Below are positions 22,020 to 35,218 of a stretch of 64,000 nt of DNA, piece after piece. Numbering within the stretch: the first letter of the stretch is position 1; the number at the start of each line of letters is the position of its first letter. A model generated the notes under the pieces. That model searched no databases. It was given only the letters and a program-made list of their open reading frames with translations, and was not told the DNA's origin. The stretch comes from Copromyces sp. CBS 386.78 (Eukaryota; Ascomycota; Sordariomycetes; Sordariales; Sordariaceae): the NCBI GenBank assembly GCA_030685235.1, contig MU839087.1, forward strand, positions 1-64,000, written 5' to 3'. The position numbers and the translations under genes were made by a program.

Positions 22020-24070
22020 GCGTTATCTAGTTATTTAGAAAAGTATAATTAAGATAGCTAGCAATCTAGCGGGTAACGACGTGCGCCGAATTAATTTCAC
22101 TACGGTATTCCTATTTCTTTTAAAAGGTTACAATATATTATTAAAAGTTTATAGCAGTAATCCCAACTCCGGCCTTATAGTCTCCCTAAATTTTACCGAT
22201 AAAGCTCGTAATTATAAGGAGGTTATAAAACTACTTTATTATTTCGATAAAAAAATTAACTTCTTTAATAAGTAGGTTAAGGAGGAGCAGGCCTATTACG
22301 TTACTTTCGAAAATAATACTAAAAATTTTATCGAAAAGATATAGGAGAAAGAAGGGCAGTTCAAGGCTTAAATTAATTAATTTAACAATACTAAAAAGTA
22401 GTTTATATAATAGATCTAATTTTTACAATTATAATATAATTAAATCATTAGCGAGAATACATCCCTATACTAGAAGGTCGCAGCCCTTAATTAAAATAAG
22501 ATTAGCCTTCGGAAAGAGTTAGATAATACTATTAGGAATAAGGAGGACGATTATTAAAGACTTCTAAATTTTAATTAGACGGCTAACGATAACGCTAAAT
22601 TATATTATACGGAATTAAAGAAGGCGTTAGAAGATTTTACAACTATACGTATTACGGGTAAAATTATTAACGAGGAATTAACTAAAGCCTAAGAAGAAAT
22701 TAAAAACCTTTAAATCAGTCTCCGCTTCGCCGAAGAAAATAAAATTATTATTAAGAATTATATTAGCGGCCCTAGAAGATCGGGCAAAGGAACCGGCTTT
22801 GGCACCGGTAATGTAAGCGGCAATCTTAACGATAGCAGCCCTAGAGAATTAGGCAAAGGAAGTAGCTTCAGCTATAACGAAACGGGCGGTAGTCCCGATA
22901 GTAGAAGATTTAGTAACCCGGGCGGCCCTAGCGGCCCGGGCGGTCCCGGTAGTCCCGGCGGCCCTAGCAGTCCCAACGGCGGCGGTCCCCTTCCCCCCAA
23001 CCCCCTAATGCCGACCCCTATACCATATTATTATTATAAAGCTTTTTATAAAGATTTTGAGCGGTTTAAGGGCGAGGAAACCGATACAATTAAGCGCTAC
23101 AACGCTTATAGCGCTTAGAATTTAGAAATCCGTAGCCGTTAGATTATTAATAGCTACGAATTTCCTAACGAAATATTTAAACTACTTTACGCTATATCTT
23201 ATTTGGGAGGAGAAGTAAAAATTAATATCGTAGAATAGTAGAAGACGATTTTCAATAATCCTTAGCATTTAATCCTATAGAAATAGTAGATAGGCGAAGA
23301 GTTTTTAATATATTTAGACGACCGGTATATATAGGGCAATATCGTTTAAATCGCTGAGAATTCCCTTCTATAATTTAAGTAGACCGGTAAGTAATCTAAC
23401 TATAAGGATTTTAAAACTTAATTTATTACCCTAATTAATCATTATAATTATAATACGGTTACTAAAGTTTATCTCCTATATTAGAAAGTCTCTAAATTAT
23501 TAACGGACTCCGTTTTATATTATTATATTTAATTTACCCGTAACAATTTTAAAGGATGGTATAAATTGTTCAAAAGTATTTCTAAAGTTTACGCTAAAGC
23601 GGCTTTACGTAATAATACTATTTAAACTACTTAGAGTAGTAATAAGGGTAGCGGTAATAGCGGTAGTAATAATAACGGTAGTAGCAATAAGGATCCTAAT
23701 ACTATAGATCTTAACCGTACTAAATTTACTAAAATCTATAAAGACGTTCTATAGGAGCGCTACAATAAAGGTAATTATATAAATTGCAGTAAAGGTAAAC
23801 ATTTAGCCCGCGAGTATAAGAATTAGACTAACTACGGTAATAAAGGCAAGTAGGCCAACTATACCGGCCTAAGCGTTATAATACGTAAGAATACCGGCGC
23901 TCTAATTATTAACTACGCTATAGCAGATACGGCCAACTTAGCCCTAGCGGCTATAGCCCCGGCGGTACCGGCTCCTACCGCTCTAGCCTAGTAGGGAAAT
24001 AGAGAACCCTAAAGCTAAGTCGCGCCTAAGGGTATTTAATAGGGATATATAAGGAAATAGAAATAAGGGT
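22020..24070 (+). pseudogene. Gypsy-2 gag (RIPped)
   Basis: A long degenerate frame with helical, charged N-terminal sequence (stop-free stretch at 22081-22275). A Gly/Pro/Ser-rich, collagen-like stretch GGPSGPGGPGSPGGPSSP lies at about 22918-22980. A capsid-like block starting YKAFYKDFERFKGEETDTIK follows (about 23035), and a zinc knuckle near 23785-23820 reads NCSKGKHLAREYK (first and last Cys lost). It would encode the particle protein. Confidence 0.8.
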
Positions 24071-24079
24071 GAATAAATT

Positions 24080-25713
24080 AGACGTTTATACTATCAGCTA
24101 TTAGAGGATAGAGCCGTTTAAATTAAATAGTTTAGAATTCTATAGGCAAAATACAACCTTATTATCTATATATTTTTAGTATCCCTAGCGTAATAATAAA
24201 ATAGAATATATATTATTAGTCGACTTTAGATATTTAAGTAAAGCTTTTATTAACTATTCTTTTACGGAGAAAACCTGTCTAATGCTCCTACTTTTAGAAA
24301 AACCCCGGCCGCTATATCTAGCTGACGGTAGCTTTAAAGAATAGGTAAATTAGTATTTAGAAATAATAATACGGATTGGTAACTATAAGGAGGTTATTAA
24401 ATTCTTCGTAGCCAACCTAGTAGCAGACCACTTAATAATTCTAGGTTAGTTATAGCTATATTTCTATAATCTAAATATTAATTAGGTAATTAATAAGGTT
24501 ACCTAGAATGTAGCCTATATAGGCATTTGTATAGATCAGTTATTAGAGGTGGCGGTAATAATGATTGCGACTTTAGAAACTATTTTTAAAGAAGAGGATA
24601 ATAGAAATATCTTTAAAGAAGAGGATAGTAGAAACGTTTTTAAAGAAAAGGACGATGGGGATACTTTGGGCGAGGAGGAATACTTCCCGGCCTAGGTAGC
24701 TAATATAACGGAGGCCCCTAAAGGGAGGTAGGCTATAATAATAGAGCCTCCGGTTTCTCTAATATACGTAGGGGGGTTTAAAGAACCTTTCGGCCCCGTT
24801 GGAAAGCCGGCGTTAGAAAAAATTAAGGTAAAGGTACGAATTATTAGCGGGAGGAGGATTTAAATAATATAATAGCTTAACCGAATTAAATATACCTTTT
24901 TCCAACCCTTTAAACTAATTATTAATATAGCTACTTTAAATCTATTAAATATTAAATTCGTTAATATTAAAACTTTTATACTTAATATAAGGATAAAGGG
25001 AATTAAGGTTAGTTTTATAATATAAGTAGAATTCTAAGAGGCTTAGAAAGAAAGGAAAGCGGCCATTTTAATACTAGCGCTTTCGGAAGAAGTATAGAAA
25101 AATATTATATAAGGAAAGGGGGAGCTATATAAACCCTACTTTAAAAATACGGAAGTTTACGAATTTATTAATCTTTTTAAAGCAGAGGCGGCGGGAAAGA
25201 ACGTATTATTAATATCTTTCTAATTAAGCGAATCAATTAGAGTTTTCGTTAATTGTATTTATAGGCTAAGGCTAGAGAAGGAAGAACCCGATTTTAGAAC
25301 CCCCGAAGAATATAAACCGATACTTTTAATTAAAATTAATAAAATTTACAGCATTATAAAGGAGGACGTATAGAAATTTATAGAGAAAGTTATAAAATTA
25401 AAATATACTTTAGAAGAAGTAAAAGTACGTTTCCTAAACGAATATAAGGATTTATTTTACGTAGCTAATCTAAAGGACGCTGATGTAATATTAGAGTACC
25501 GTTCTTATAATTACAAAATCGAACTTAAATTAGGGGTAAACTTACTATTGTATTCGAGAGTACGACTAATATTACTATAAGAGTTTAAAGTTATTAAGTA
25601 GTAGTTGGACGATAATTTGGCGAAGGGGTTTATCCGGCTATTAACTTCTAATGTTATATCCCTAGTACTATTAGTAAGGAAGCTTGGTGGCGGCGTAAGG
25701 ATCTACGTCGATT
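24080..25713 (+). pseudogene. Gypsy-2 pol 5' part: protease and start of RT (RIPped)
   Basis: The retropepsin region lies at about 24207-24440: LVDFRYLSKAFINYSF, the decayed LVDSG..S.AFI active-site segment, then ADGSFK and a hydrophobic ILG motif. A 3x acidic repeat IFKEEDNRN/IFKEEDSRN/VFKEKDDGD follows at about 24575-24655. RT begins near 25605 (NVISLVLLVRKLGGGVRIYV) and is cut after VDYR by Gypsy-3. Confidence 0.82.
24575..24655 (+). repeat. 30-bp in-frame repeat x3 in Gypsy-2 pol
   Basis: Three copies of TTTAAAGAAGAGGATAGTAG-type sequence encode an acidic decapeptide repeat just after the protease. Confidence 0.8.
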
Positions 25714-25718
25714 ATAGG

Positions 25719-25956
25719 TGTTATGGGGCTAATGCCCGTAGCTGTGTACCTGGCAACCTTGCTAGGCGATCCGTGCCGTGCCGGCAACACCCTTGCCGTG
25801 CCGGTAACCTCTATAGCCCGTACACACTACACATCCTTAAAAAAGACAGTTGGCTAGCCGCCTACTCTACAGGCGACCTTCCTCTCTTTCTTTCCTCGTA
25901 GAACCTTATCGATCGTTTAGGCTAGCACCTATACTAATTGTACTATACCCCTTACA
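25719..25956 (+). repeat. Gypsy-3 5' LTR (238 bp)
   Basis: TGTTATGGGGCTAATGCCCG...CCCCTTACA, with a GC-rich CCGTGCCGGCAAC repeat inside that RIP has largely spared. Confidence 0.95.
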
Positions 25957-25999
25957 TTAGGTTCTACCTTATACCTATATAAACAAACAGCAGATTCAA

Positions 26000-27430
26000 T
26001 AGCGGACATTAGCAGATTCGAAACGGAGCTAATAATATCGAATACAGTATTTGCGGTATTTATTAATACTATAATTAGATTTAACGAAATAGACCTCAAC
26101 GATATCGAATAATAATTTTATAACCCTTAAAGCGGTGAATAATAATTAATAGGAAGTACTACTACGAATGATAGCCTTATAAAAGGCCTTATTAGAGTAC
26201 TTAACGGGAATATTACCCTATATAATTATATTAAATCCCTTTTCTTTAATATTAATCCTAACTTAATCTTTATTCCGCGTTTAAACTTTAATCCCGCGGA
26301 CCTAACTCCTACTAGCGGAGCCGCAGTAAGTACTTTAATTACTACTACTGGAAACCCCGCTAATTTAAATAGCGACGGTCCTAATACTTCTATTTATAGA
26401 AGGAAACCCTTCGAATTCCTTAAATAAAATAGTTAGCCTTATACTTTCTAATTCTATTTTAATTAATTTATTTAAATATATAATACCGATATTAAGGCGG
26501 GCCTCCGTACTAATTGCGATGCCGCTTGGTCCGAAATCCTCAATACCCTCCCTAACGATAAATAATTACTACTAAAGGGTTTTTAAATTAATAAAATAAT
26601 CTACGGAAAAAAAGACCCAATTAATTTATTTAATTAAATTTAAATTATTTTCGGCTCCTATTAGAACCGAAATACTACTTTCAATAAATTAGTTCGTATA
26701 CGTTAGAAGGATAGAGAACCTTTCGCTATTTTTTTAGTTACTTTCGACAATAAAATACTAAAGGCGGGTAATTATAATTAGGAGAGCCTTACTAAATTAA
26801 TTTACTTTAATTATACCTTTAACCGGAAATTCTACAATAAATTCTTTATAGTAGACTTTCTAGAGGATTACCGCGCTTATATAATTAAAATATAATATTT
26901 CGCGGCTAAATACGAACGGACTTCTAAATTTAAAGAAGATTACTATAAGTATTTCTACTTTTAGAAAAGGCGTTCTTAGGGTAGTAGTATTTACTTTCCT
27001 ACTTCTAATATTAATATTTAGTAATCTAGTATTTCCCGTTAATAGATATAATTTTCTTCTTCCTTTTCCTTTACTAATAATTATTCCTTTAATTACAATG
27101 GCGATACTATTATAAGATTTATTCGAATTAGCGCATTTAATAGAGGTTATAGTAATTAGGAGCGAGGTAATTTAAATTCGGCTACTTTTTTTAAACGTAT
27201 TAAATAGGTTTTTAATAAGGAGCGTTAGAAGTGTAGGGATAATAACCTATATTTCCATTATAAAATTTCTAATTATCGGGTAAATAATTATCCTTACTTA
27301 CCCGTAATCCCTCCTAATAATAATAGCAAGGTTTATATTTAAATAACTACTACCGAAGTCTTTCTATTCTTAAAAAATAACGACGAATAAAATTCCGCTT
27401 CTAAATAGGGAAAAAAGTAATTCCGGAATA
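26000..27430 (+). pseudogene. Gypsy-3 gag (RIPped)
   Basis: A degenerate frame with a capsid-like segment (DREPFAIFLVTFDNKILKAG, about 26710) and a zinc knuckle at 27250-27291 with exact C-x2-C-x4-H-x4-C spacing; all Cys/His codons except the spacer His read Tyr after RIP. Gag shell and RNA-binding role inferred from position and knuckle. Confidence 0.75.
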
Positions 27431-27439
27431 AAATCGGGC

Positions 27440-28001
27440 CCTAAAGCCTAAAAATATATTAAATAAAGTAAAAAAATTTAAATTAAATTCGTAATTAGAA
27501 ATAGAATTTATATTAATTCTATTCGTTATTAACGACCGTAATTTATTTTACGCCTTTATCGATAAAGGTTACTAGTACTACGCTACGATTAGTAAGAAAG
27601 TTATTCAAGATCTTCGGATTCTAATTATTCCTATTAAATTTCGTTGTATTAAAGGAATTTCTATAATTATAAAAAGAATTACTATTTAGGGTTTTACGTA
27701 CTTTTTAACGGAGGTTAATAATTATATTTATTTTATTTATATTTATATTATACCGCTATTAGAATTCCCTATTATTCTAAGGAAATTTTAATTTAAAACT
27801 ATATAAACGTACTCTATTCTTTACGAGAAGCGATTATATATAGGTATTACGAATTATTAGGTCTTGTACGTAAGTGGAGAGTAGGCCCCGGATACGGAAT
27901 TTATTAAAAATATTAAATCTACTATTTACGTAACGGCTACTACTTTCGTAGGCTATATTCGAAGGATTAAAAAGGAGTACAGGGGTAGAGTAATAAAAGA
28001 G
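27440..28001 (+). pseudogene. Gypsy-3 pol, protease part (RIPped)
   Basis: Frame after gag with hydrophobic strand and 'AFIDKGY..YATIS' (about 27545-27590), fitting a retropepsin active-site region with the D-S/T-G degraded. It ends at the Gypsy-4 target duplication AAGAG (27997-28001). Confidence 0.6.
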
Positions 28002-28240
28002 TATAAGGGGTGCAGCATAGTTGGCATAGGTACTAGCTTAAACGATCGATAAGGTTCTACGAGGAAAGAAAGGAAGGAAGGGAGCCTGCAGGGCAGGCGA
28101 GCTGGCCAGCTGTCCTTTTTAAGGGACGTGCGGTGCACGGGTGCACGGGCTAAGGGGGTTTGCCGGCACGATAGGGTTGCCGGCACAGTAATTAGCCTGG
28201 CGATTACCAGGTATCAGCCACGGGCATCAGCTCTATAATA
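28002..28240 (-). repeat. Gypsy-4 3' LTR (239 bp)
   Basis: The minus-strand 3' LTR. Its GC-rich core (GTGCACGGGTGCACGGGC and two TTGCCGGCACG copies) is nearly free of RIP. Beyond it at 28241-28260 lies the purine tract of the minus strand (CCCCCCCC on plus). Confidence 0.95.
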
Positions 28241-28594
28241 TTAGCCCCCCCCTTCTCCTCCAATTAGGTAACTAAATATATAAACGTAACCTATTACATA
28301 TATTCCAAATATTAAACGATAAACCCTCTCTAATAGCGCGCGCCTATTTAATTCAACCGTAAAATTTCTCTCCCTCTCTCCCTCCTTCTCCTCTTTCCCT
28401 TTATAACTATTATTACATCGTATTATAAATATCCCCCCCCTTTCCTATCACCTAATTTCTATTATAATTACTATAATTATCGTCTCTCCCCTTTATCTAC
28501 TATTATACTCCTATAATTACTATTATACCGCTCATTATTTTACCCTACTCTTATATTTACCTACTAACCTCCTAATTTAATTTACGGCAACTAT

Positions 28595-29830
28595 TAAAAT
28601 ATCCGGTCTTACCCCTACCCTAAACCCTAATATAATATAGGATTTCTTAGAATTCCAATAATTTTATTATATATAATAATAACTACAATTATCTTTATCA
28701 TCTTTAGTTCCGCTAACCCCCTTCCCCGTTCCCCGCCGCTACGCTATTCCTAAACCCGTTTAGGCCCGCCCAAATACTATTACTACTAAAATTAATAGAG
28801 AGATTACTACTAAGGCTACTATTACCGCCGCTATCGCCGCCGCCGCCGCCCTACTTTTAAATTAATACGTATATTACTTAATTAATAAATATAATTATAC
28901 TACCCCCGCTATTAATAATATAGCTATTATATATTTAATATACTAATATATTTAAAAATTTTATAAACCGACGTTAAAATAAGTTTAAAAATTCTTTACC
29001 GCTTAATATACAATTAAATATATTCTAAGTCCTAAATACAAATTATTTATCGCCGCTTTTAAAACGCTTAACTATTTAATAATTATAGAAAAAGCCGAAA
29101 ATATTAATATCCTTACGTAAATTTCTCCCCTCTACCAAATTTATTCTTATATTTACTACTCTATTAGTAATTCCTAAATATAAATTAATTTTAAAATAAT
29201 CGCCCACCAACCGTCCCCCTTTATTAAAATTAAAGGTCTATTATTTCTTTTAGCAGTCGAAGTTTAATTTTTAAAAAATTAGGTAATTAAATTTTCTAAA
29301 TTTAAAGGGAGGATAGCGGCCCTTAAAAATAATATAAGGTCGGTTAAATAAATAGCCGACGCCGCTATTTAATATAGTTTTAATAAATTAATAAATACTT
29401 ATAACGTTTAAAAAAAGAAAGAATACAAAGAAAGAATTACCGCCCCCGCTACTTTTATTACTACCGTTCCCGCCGCCCCTATTACGGCCGCCGTTTCTAC
29501 CCTCGCTAAAAATATTGCTAAAAATAGGGAAGGGTCTTTTACCGCCCCTAAGCGCCGCGTACATATTTATAATAGTATTACCGCTAAACGGTTTAAAAAG
29601 ATTTTAAATTTTAATAAATTTTTATAATAGAATATTATTTATTTACCCTTTAATATTCGTCCGTTTAATAGAATCCGCCCCCTACCGTCCCAACTATCGC
29701 CCCTTTACGCCGAAAATATTCGCCCCACTTCGTATAACCCTTACGTTATAATTATTTCGAATTTTATTAGTAGAAGGAAGGAAAATATAAAAATTAACGT
29801 TAATTAAATTATAGAGGATTTATTAAATAA
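28595..29830 (+). pseudogene. antisense reading frame of Gypsy-4 (unknown protein)
   Basis: Opposite to the element's gag-pol strand, between the chromodomain end and the 3' LTR, one plus-strand frame runs for over 400 codons with no TGA and only TAA/TAG at sites explainable as RIPped CAA/CAG/TGG. It begins near ISGLTPTLNPN (ATA likely from ATG at 28598), has a Pro/Ala-rich part (SLVPLTPFPVPRRYAIPKP, 28705 on; poly-Ala at about 28835), then a basic region FTAPKRRVHIYNSITAKRF at about 29550-29605. The same frame with similar residues exists in Gypsy-3. No known domain recognised. It could be a regulatory, Gag-like or envelope-position protein; function unknown. Confidence 0.6.
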
Positions 29831-29999
29831 CGAAATAATAAAGGATATTTAATATATTCGGGGCTTTACCCTAATTAATTTCGAATTTCTTCTAATATTG
29901 CGAATTAATTCTTCTCTTATAATTCTATAATTAATTAACTTTACTCCGTTCGTAAAATCTTTTAAAAGAAAATTTTTAATTTATTAATTAATTAATTTA

Positions 30000-32900
30000 T
30001 TATTAGTATCCGCCGCTCTATACTTACTTTCGAATTTATTAAATATTTTTATTTCTTTAAATTCTATTAAAGGTTTTTAAATAGAATTATAGTACCCCTT
30101 TTATTTAATTAAAACTTTACGGACGGGTCCCCTTCTCTTACAATTAATAAGTATATAAAAAATCTCTTTTATTTATTATTCGAATTCTCCTTCTACTTCT
30201 ATAACTAATAATTAATTATTAGTAAATTTTTACCCCAGTAATAGATTTTAAGTTACCCGTTATAGAAGATTTATATAGAAAATATTATAAATAATTCGAA
30301 GGAGGTTAGAGAATTCTATAATATATAGAGAAAAGACTTTCGAAATTATATATTTTATATATAATTAGTTTAATTTCTTCTTAAAACGATTAGTACTATA
30401 ATTTTTAAAATTGAATTAAATTTTATTTCTAATTTAAAAGCGCTCAGTTAATTAATAATATTAGTTAGCGAATTTCTCTTATTATTAAGCGGCCGCCGCT
30501 ATAATAGTTTAATATAAGTCTATAATTTACTATAATTTCTAAACGAATTAGTAAATTCGTTTTTTAAAGGAGAAAAGCGGAGGTCTATTCGTAGGCTCTT
30601 CGATAATAGTAATTAGGAATTTTACGTTAAATCTATAAATAGTAAAAAATAGGCTTATATTAATCGAAGTATTAATACGGTTATTAATAATTAATTAGGC
30701 TATTGGATATTATTTATCCTAATTATCTTAAATGTAGTTAACGACCGTTCGAAAGTAAGTATAAATCTTTTAGTTTATTTATTTAGGGTTATTATTAATT
30801 TAGGGGTAATAAATAATATTAAGGAGCCGTTTAATATAGAAGAATTTATAGAATTTCGCTTAGAAGCGGTTCGTTTAATTAGAACCGCGATTGTTAATAA
30901 TAGATTTAGGAATACTATAGTATTTAATAAAGTATTATAGGAATTGTTCTATATAGAGTTTAGCGTTTATAGACGATATTAGTTTAAGGATAATATTCTT
31001 ATTAAACCGGTCTTTAATAATTTAAAAATAGGTATTACCGTTCGAATTTAGGAGGTCTATAATAAAATTTATTTAAATCTTTCTATTAAATTATTTTGAA
31101 ATTAGTAATAGTCGTAGGAAACCCCGTTTCTATTCTTTTTAAACCTTTATAAAATTATAAATATAATAATTATAGAGGAATTATCGAATATAAGCCTTTA
31201 AAAGCGGCTAATAAAAGTATTGGATAAGTATTATTATAATACTTTCTCTTCTTAAGTGACCGAAGATATAGGAATTGTAAGTAGTTTAAATAAGAGTTGT
31301 ACGGAGGGTATTAAATTATTAAAACTAATCCATAAAATTAATAAAATCGGATTTAATATATACGGGCGCTTTAGGAATTTAAAGGTAGCCTTAGTAGTAA
31401 AGTCGACCGCGGGAGTTAATATTATAGTCGGTAATTTATATTTTTAATTTTAAAGATAAATTAAAGTACTATTTATTATTTTAAACTACCGCTTTAATTT
31501 ACTAGTATAAGGAGTTTTTAAGGGCCGTTTAATTTTAGAATTATTATAAATCCGGATCTTCAAATACTTTTATACCTTCTTTCTTAGCGTAGACGACCCG
31601 GGAAGCGGAAATACGGAGCGGACTATAAAATTTAAGAGCGGAATCCGGTATTATTTATAAATTATAAATTTTATAATCCTATTCGGTAAATATATTTTAT
31701 TTTTGCCGGAATAAGGCGTTAGGGACTACCCCCTCCTTATTTAATTAATATTTAATACCGAAATTAAATTATAATAAATATTTAATTTAACGAGTTTATT
31801 ATTCGGAAAGCCGCTATATTTTTATAAAGTATTTTAAATTCCAATAGTTAATTAGGATAGTAAAAGATTTATAATTATGTAATTCGGCCGATTATTATTC
31901 TAAATAATTAATAATCGTAAATATCTTTTTATTATAAATAAAATAATTCCGCTCCGTAATATTTAACTTCCGTGAGTAGTAATTAATAATTACCTACTTT
32001 CTAAATTTATTAACCTTTTACGAAATAATTCCACCTAATACAAAATTACTATAATCCGTTTCTAAGAATATTTTTTTATTAGGGTTAAATTCTATAAGGA
32101 TTAGGGCTTTCGTAAATAGCGTTTTAAATAGTTAGAAGGTATTTTCGTATTTTTTAATCTATTCAAAGGTTACCCTTTTATTAATGAATATTATTAACGG
32201 GGCTACTACTTTCGAGAATTATAATATAAATATCCTATAATAATTAATAAATTTAAAGAAATTACGAATATTTTTCTAAGAGTTAAGTAGAAGCTATTCG
32301 AGAATAGTTTTAACCTTCTTAGGGTCGGCTTATATTTTAACGCCCGCGTAAACAATAAAACCGAAATATTTAACTTTTTTAACCGTAAATTCGTATTTAT
32401 CCGGGTTTAGGTAGAGGCTTATATTAAAAAGCTTTTTTAGTATTAAACGGACTTTAGTTTCGTAGTCCTCTTTAATACCCGAGGTGTAAATAAGGACGTT
32501 ATTTATATAGGCCGTATAAAATTTATTGAAATATTTATAAAAGATGTAATTAATATACTATTAAAATATCGCCGGTACGCTAATTAACTTAAAGGGTACA
32601 ACTAATTATTTAAATAACTTATATTATATTTGAAAGACTATTTTCCATTCTTCTCCTATAATTATCCGAATTTTGTAGAATATTTATATAATATCGACTT
32701 TTATATATTATTTAACCTCTTTTAAAATATAGAATATTTTACTAATAAGCGGTAAAAAATAATAATCTACTTATATAATAGTATTTAAAATATAATAATT
32801 ATAATAAAAGCGGAATTTACTGCCCGATTTCCGTATAAAGAGAATTAGAGCTCCCGCTTCTAAATTATTAATATAAATAAAATCCTTATTTAAAAGGTTT

Positions 32901-35150
32901 TTAAAGGTCTTTTTTAAAATTAGGAATTCTTTACAGGTTATATTATAAAGTGGATTGAAGGGGATTAGTAATTCCTTATTATCTTTATCCTTTTTAATTT
33001 TAATTTTATAATCGATTCTGGGATAGTAAAGGTTATATTTATCCGCCTCCTATTTTATTTAAAGGGGTAAAAGGTTATAATACTTTTTCGGAATTATTTT
33101 CCGTAATTATTCTTCGGTATAAATTTTTTTAGGCTATAGGGCTTTTTCGACATCTTTTAAATTTATAATATAAATAGCTTTTTTTACCACCCTATTACCA
33201 AATTCCCTCCTAATCTTCCGTATATAATTAACGAAGGTAATAGTTATTACGTAAACAGTAGACTTAATATCTTTAATAAATTCCATATCCGAAGCCTGCT
33301 CTTTACCTACGTACGGGACCTAATAATTCGTAATACCTATATATAATCGCTTCTCGTAAAAAATAGAATACGTTCGTATAACTTTAAACTAGGGCTTCCT
33401 TAAAATAATAGGGAATTCTAATAGCAATACAATATAAATATAAATAAGGTAAATATAATTATTAACTTCTATTAAAAAGTATGTAAAACTTTAAATAATA
33501 ATTCCTTCTATAATTGCGGAAGTTCCCTTAATACAACGAAATTTAATAGGAATAATTAGAATCCGGAGATTTTTAATAATTTTCTTACTAATTATAATAT
33601 AGTATTAGTAACCCTTATCAATAAAAGCGTAGAATAAATTACGGTCGTTAATAACGAATAGAATTAACGTAGGCTCTATTTCTAATTACGAATTTAATTT
33701 AAATTCTTTTATTTTATTTAATATATTTTTAGGCTCCGGGGCCCAATTTTACTCTAGAATTACTCTTTTCCTTATTTAAAAGCGGAATTTTATTTATTAT
33801 CGTCCTCTAAAAGTAGAAGGATTTCGGTAGCAATTATTTAAATACGAACCCCGCTATTATTATTAGGAGGGATTATAAGTAAATAAAGATAATTATTTAT
33901 TCGATAATTAGAAATTCTATAATAGAAATATAAATTATTATCCCTATATTTTTAATATTCTTTATTAGAAATTTATTTAATACGCTTAGAGGAAGTAGCC
34001 GAATTTAAATTACTTCGCCCCCGATTATTACGACTTTTATTAAACGCGCTAATTCGAATAGATTTTATAATAGTATCGCTATTATAATTAAGGGGACAAT
34101 TATTAATAGAAGAAAAGAAAGATTATATTTACTAATAGGAAGTATTAAATTATTAAATATTAATATTAAAAGTAAGAAAGTAAACGCCACTACCCTAGGA
34201 ACGCCCTTTCTAAAAGCGGAAATACTTATAGTAATCCTCTTTAAATTTAGAAGTCTATTTGTATTTAATTATAAAATATTATATTTTAATTACGTAGGCG
34301 TAGTAAGCTTCTAAAAAATTTATTATAAAAAATTTATTATAGAATTTCTAATTAAAAGTATAATTAAAGTAAATTAATTTAGTAAAGCTCTCCTAATTAT
34401 AATTACCTACCTTTAATATTTTATTATCGAAGGTAGTTAAAAAAGTAGCGAAAGGTTTTCTATCCTTCTAATATATACAAACTAATTTATTAAAAATAAT
34501 ATCCTAATTCTAATAAGAGTCGAAAATAACTTAAATTTAATTAAATAAATTAATTAAGTCTTCTTCTCCGCAAATTATTTTACCGGTTTAAAAACCCTTT
34601 AATAATAATTATTTATTATTAGGGAGGGTATTAAAGATTTTAGATTAAACGGTATTATAATTAATACGGAAGCCCGCCTTAATATTAATATTATATATTT
34701 AAATAAATTAATTAAAATAAAATTAAAAGGTATAAAATTAATTATTTTATTTAAAGAGTTCGAAGGGTTTCTTTTTATAAGTAGAAATATTAGGACCATC
34801 GCTATTTAAATTAGCGGGGTCTCCAGTAATAATAATTAAAATACTTATTATAATTCTATTAATAGGAATTAGGTCTGTAGGATTGAAATTTAAACGCAGA
34901 ATAAAGATTAAATTGGGATTAATATTAAAAAAAAAGGGATTTAATACGATTACGTAGGGTAGTACTCCCGTTAAGTACTCTAATAAGGCCTTTTACAAGG
35001 CTATCGTTCGTAGTAATACTTCCTACTAATTATTATTCGCCGCCGCCTTAAAGGTTATAAAACTGCTATTCGATATCGTCGAAATCCATCTCGCTAAGTC
35101 CAACTATAATAATAAATACCGTAAATACCGCGCTCAATATTGCTAGCTCC
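30000..35150 (-). pseudogene. Gypsy-4 gag-pol with chromodomain (RIPped)
   Basis: The minus strand repeats the Gypsy-3 coding order. RT is clear near 32460-32560: AYINNVLIYTSGIKEDY is the RIPped counterpart of AYIDDILIYTSGIKEDY in Gypsy-3. Gag occupies about 35150-33750, protease about 33720-33200, integrase about 31400-30200, and the chromodomain close to 30000-30150 by alignment with Gypsy-3. Short stop-free stretches here (31256-31447 plus; 34599-34799 minus) are not genes. Confidence 0.82.
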
Positions 35151-35218
35151 ATCTCGAATCTGCTAATATCCGCTATTAAATCTATTGTCCGCTTATATAG
35201 GTATAAGGTAGAACCTAA

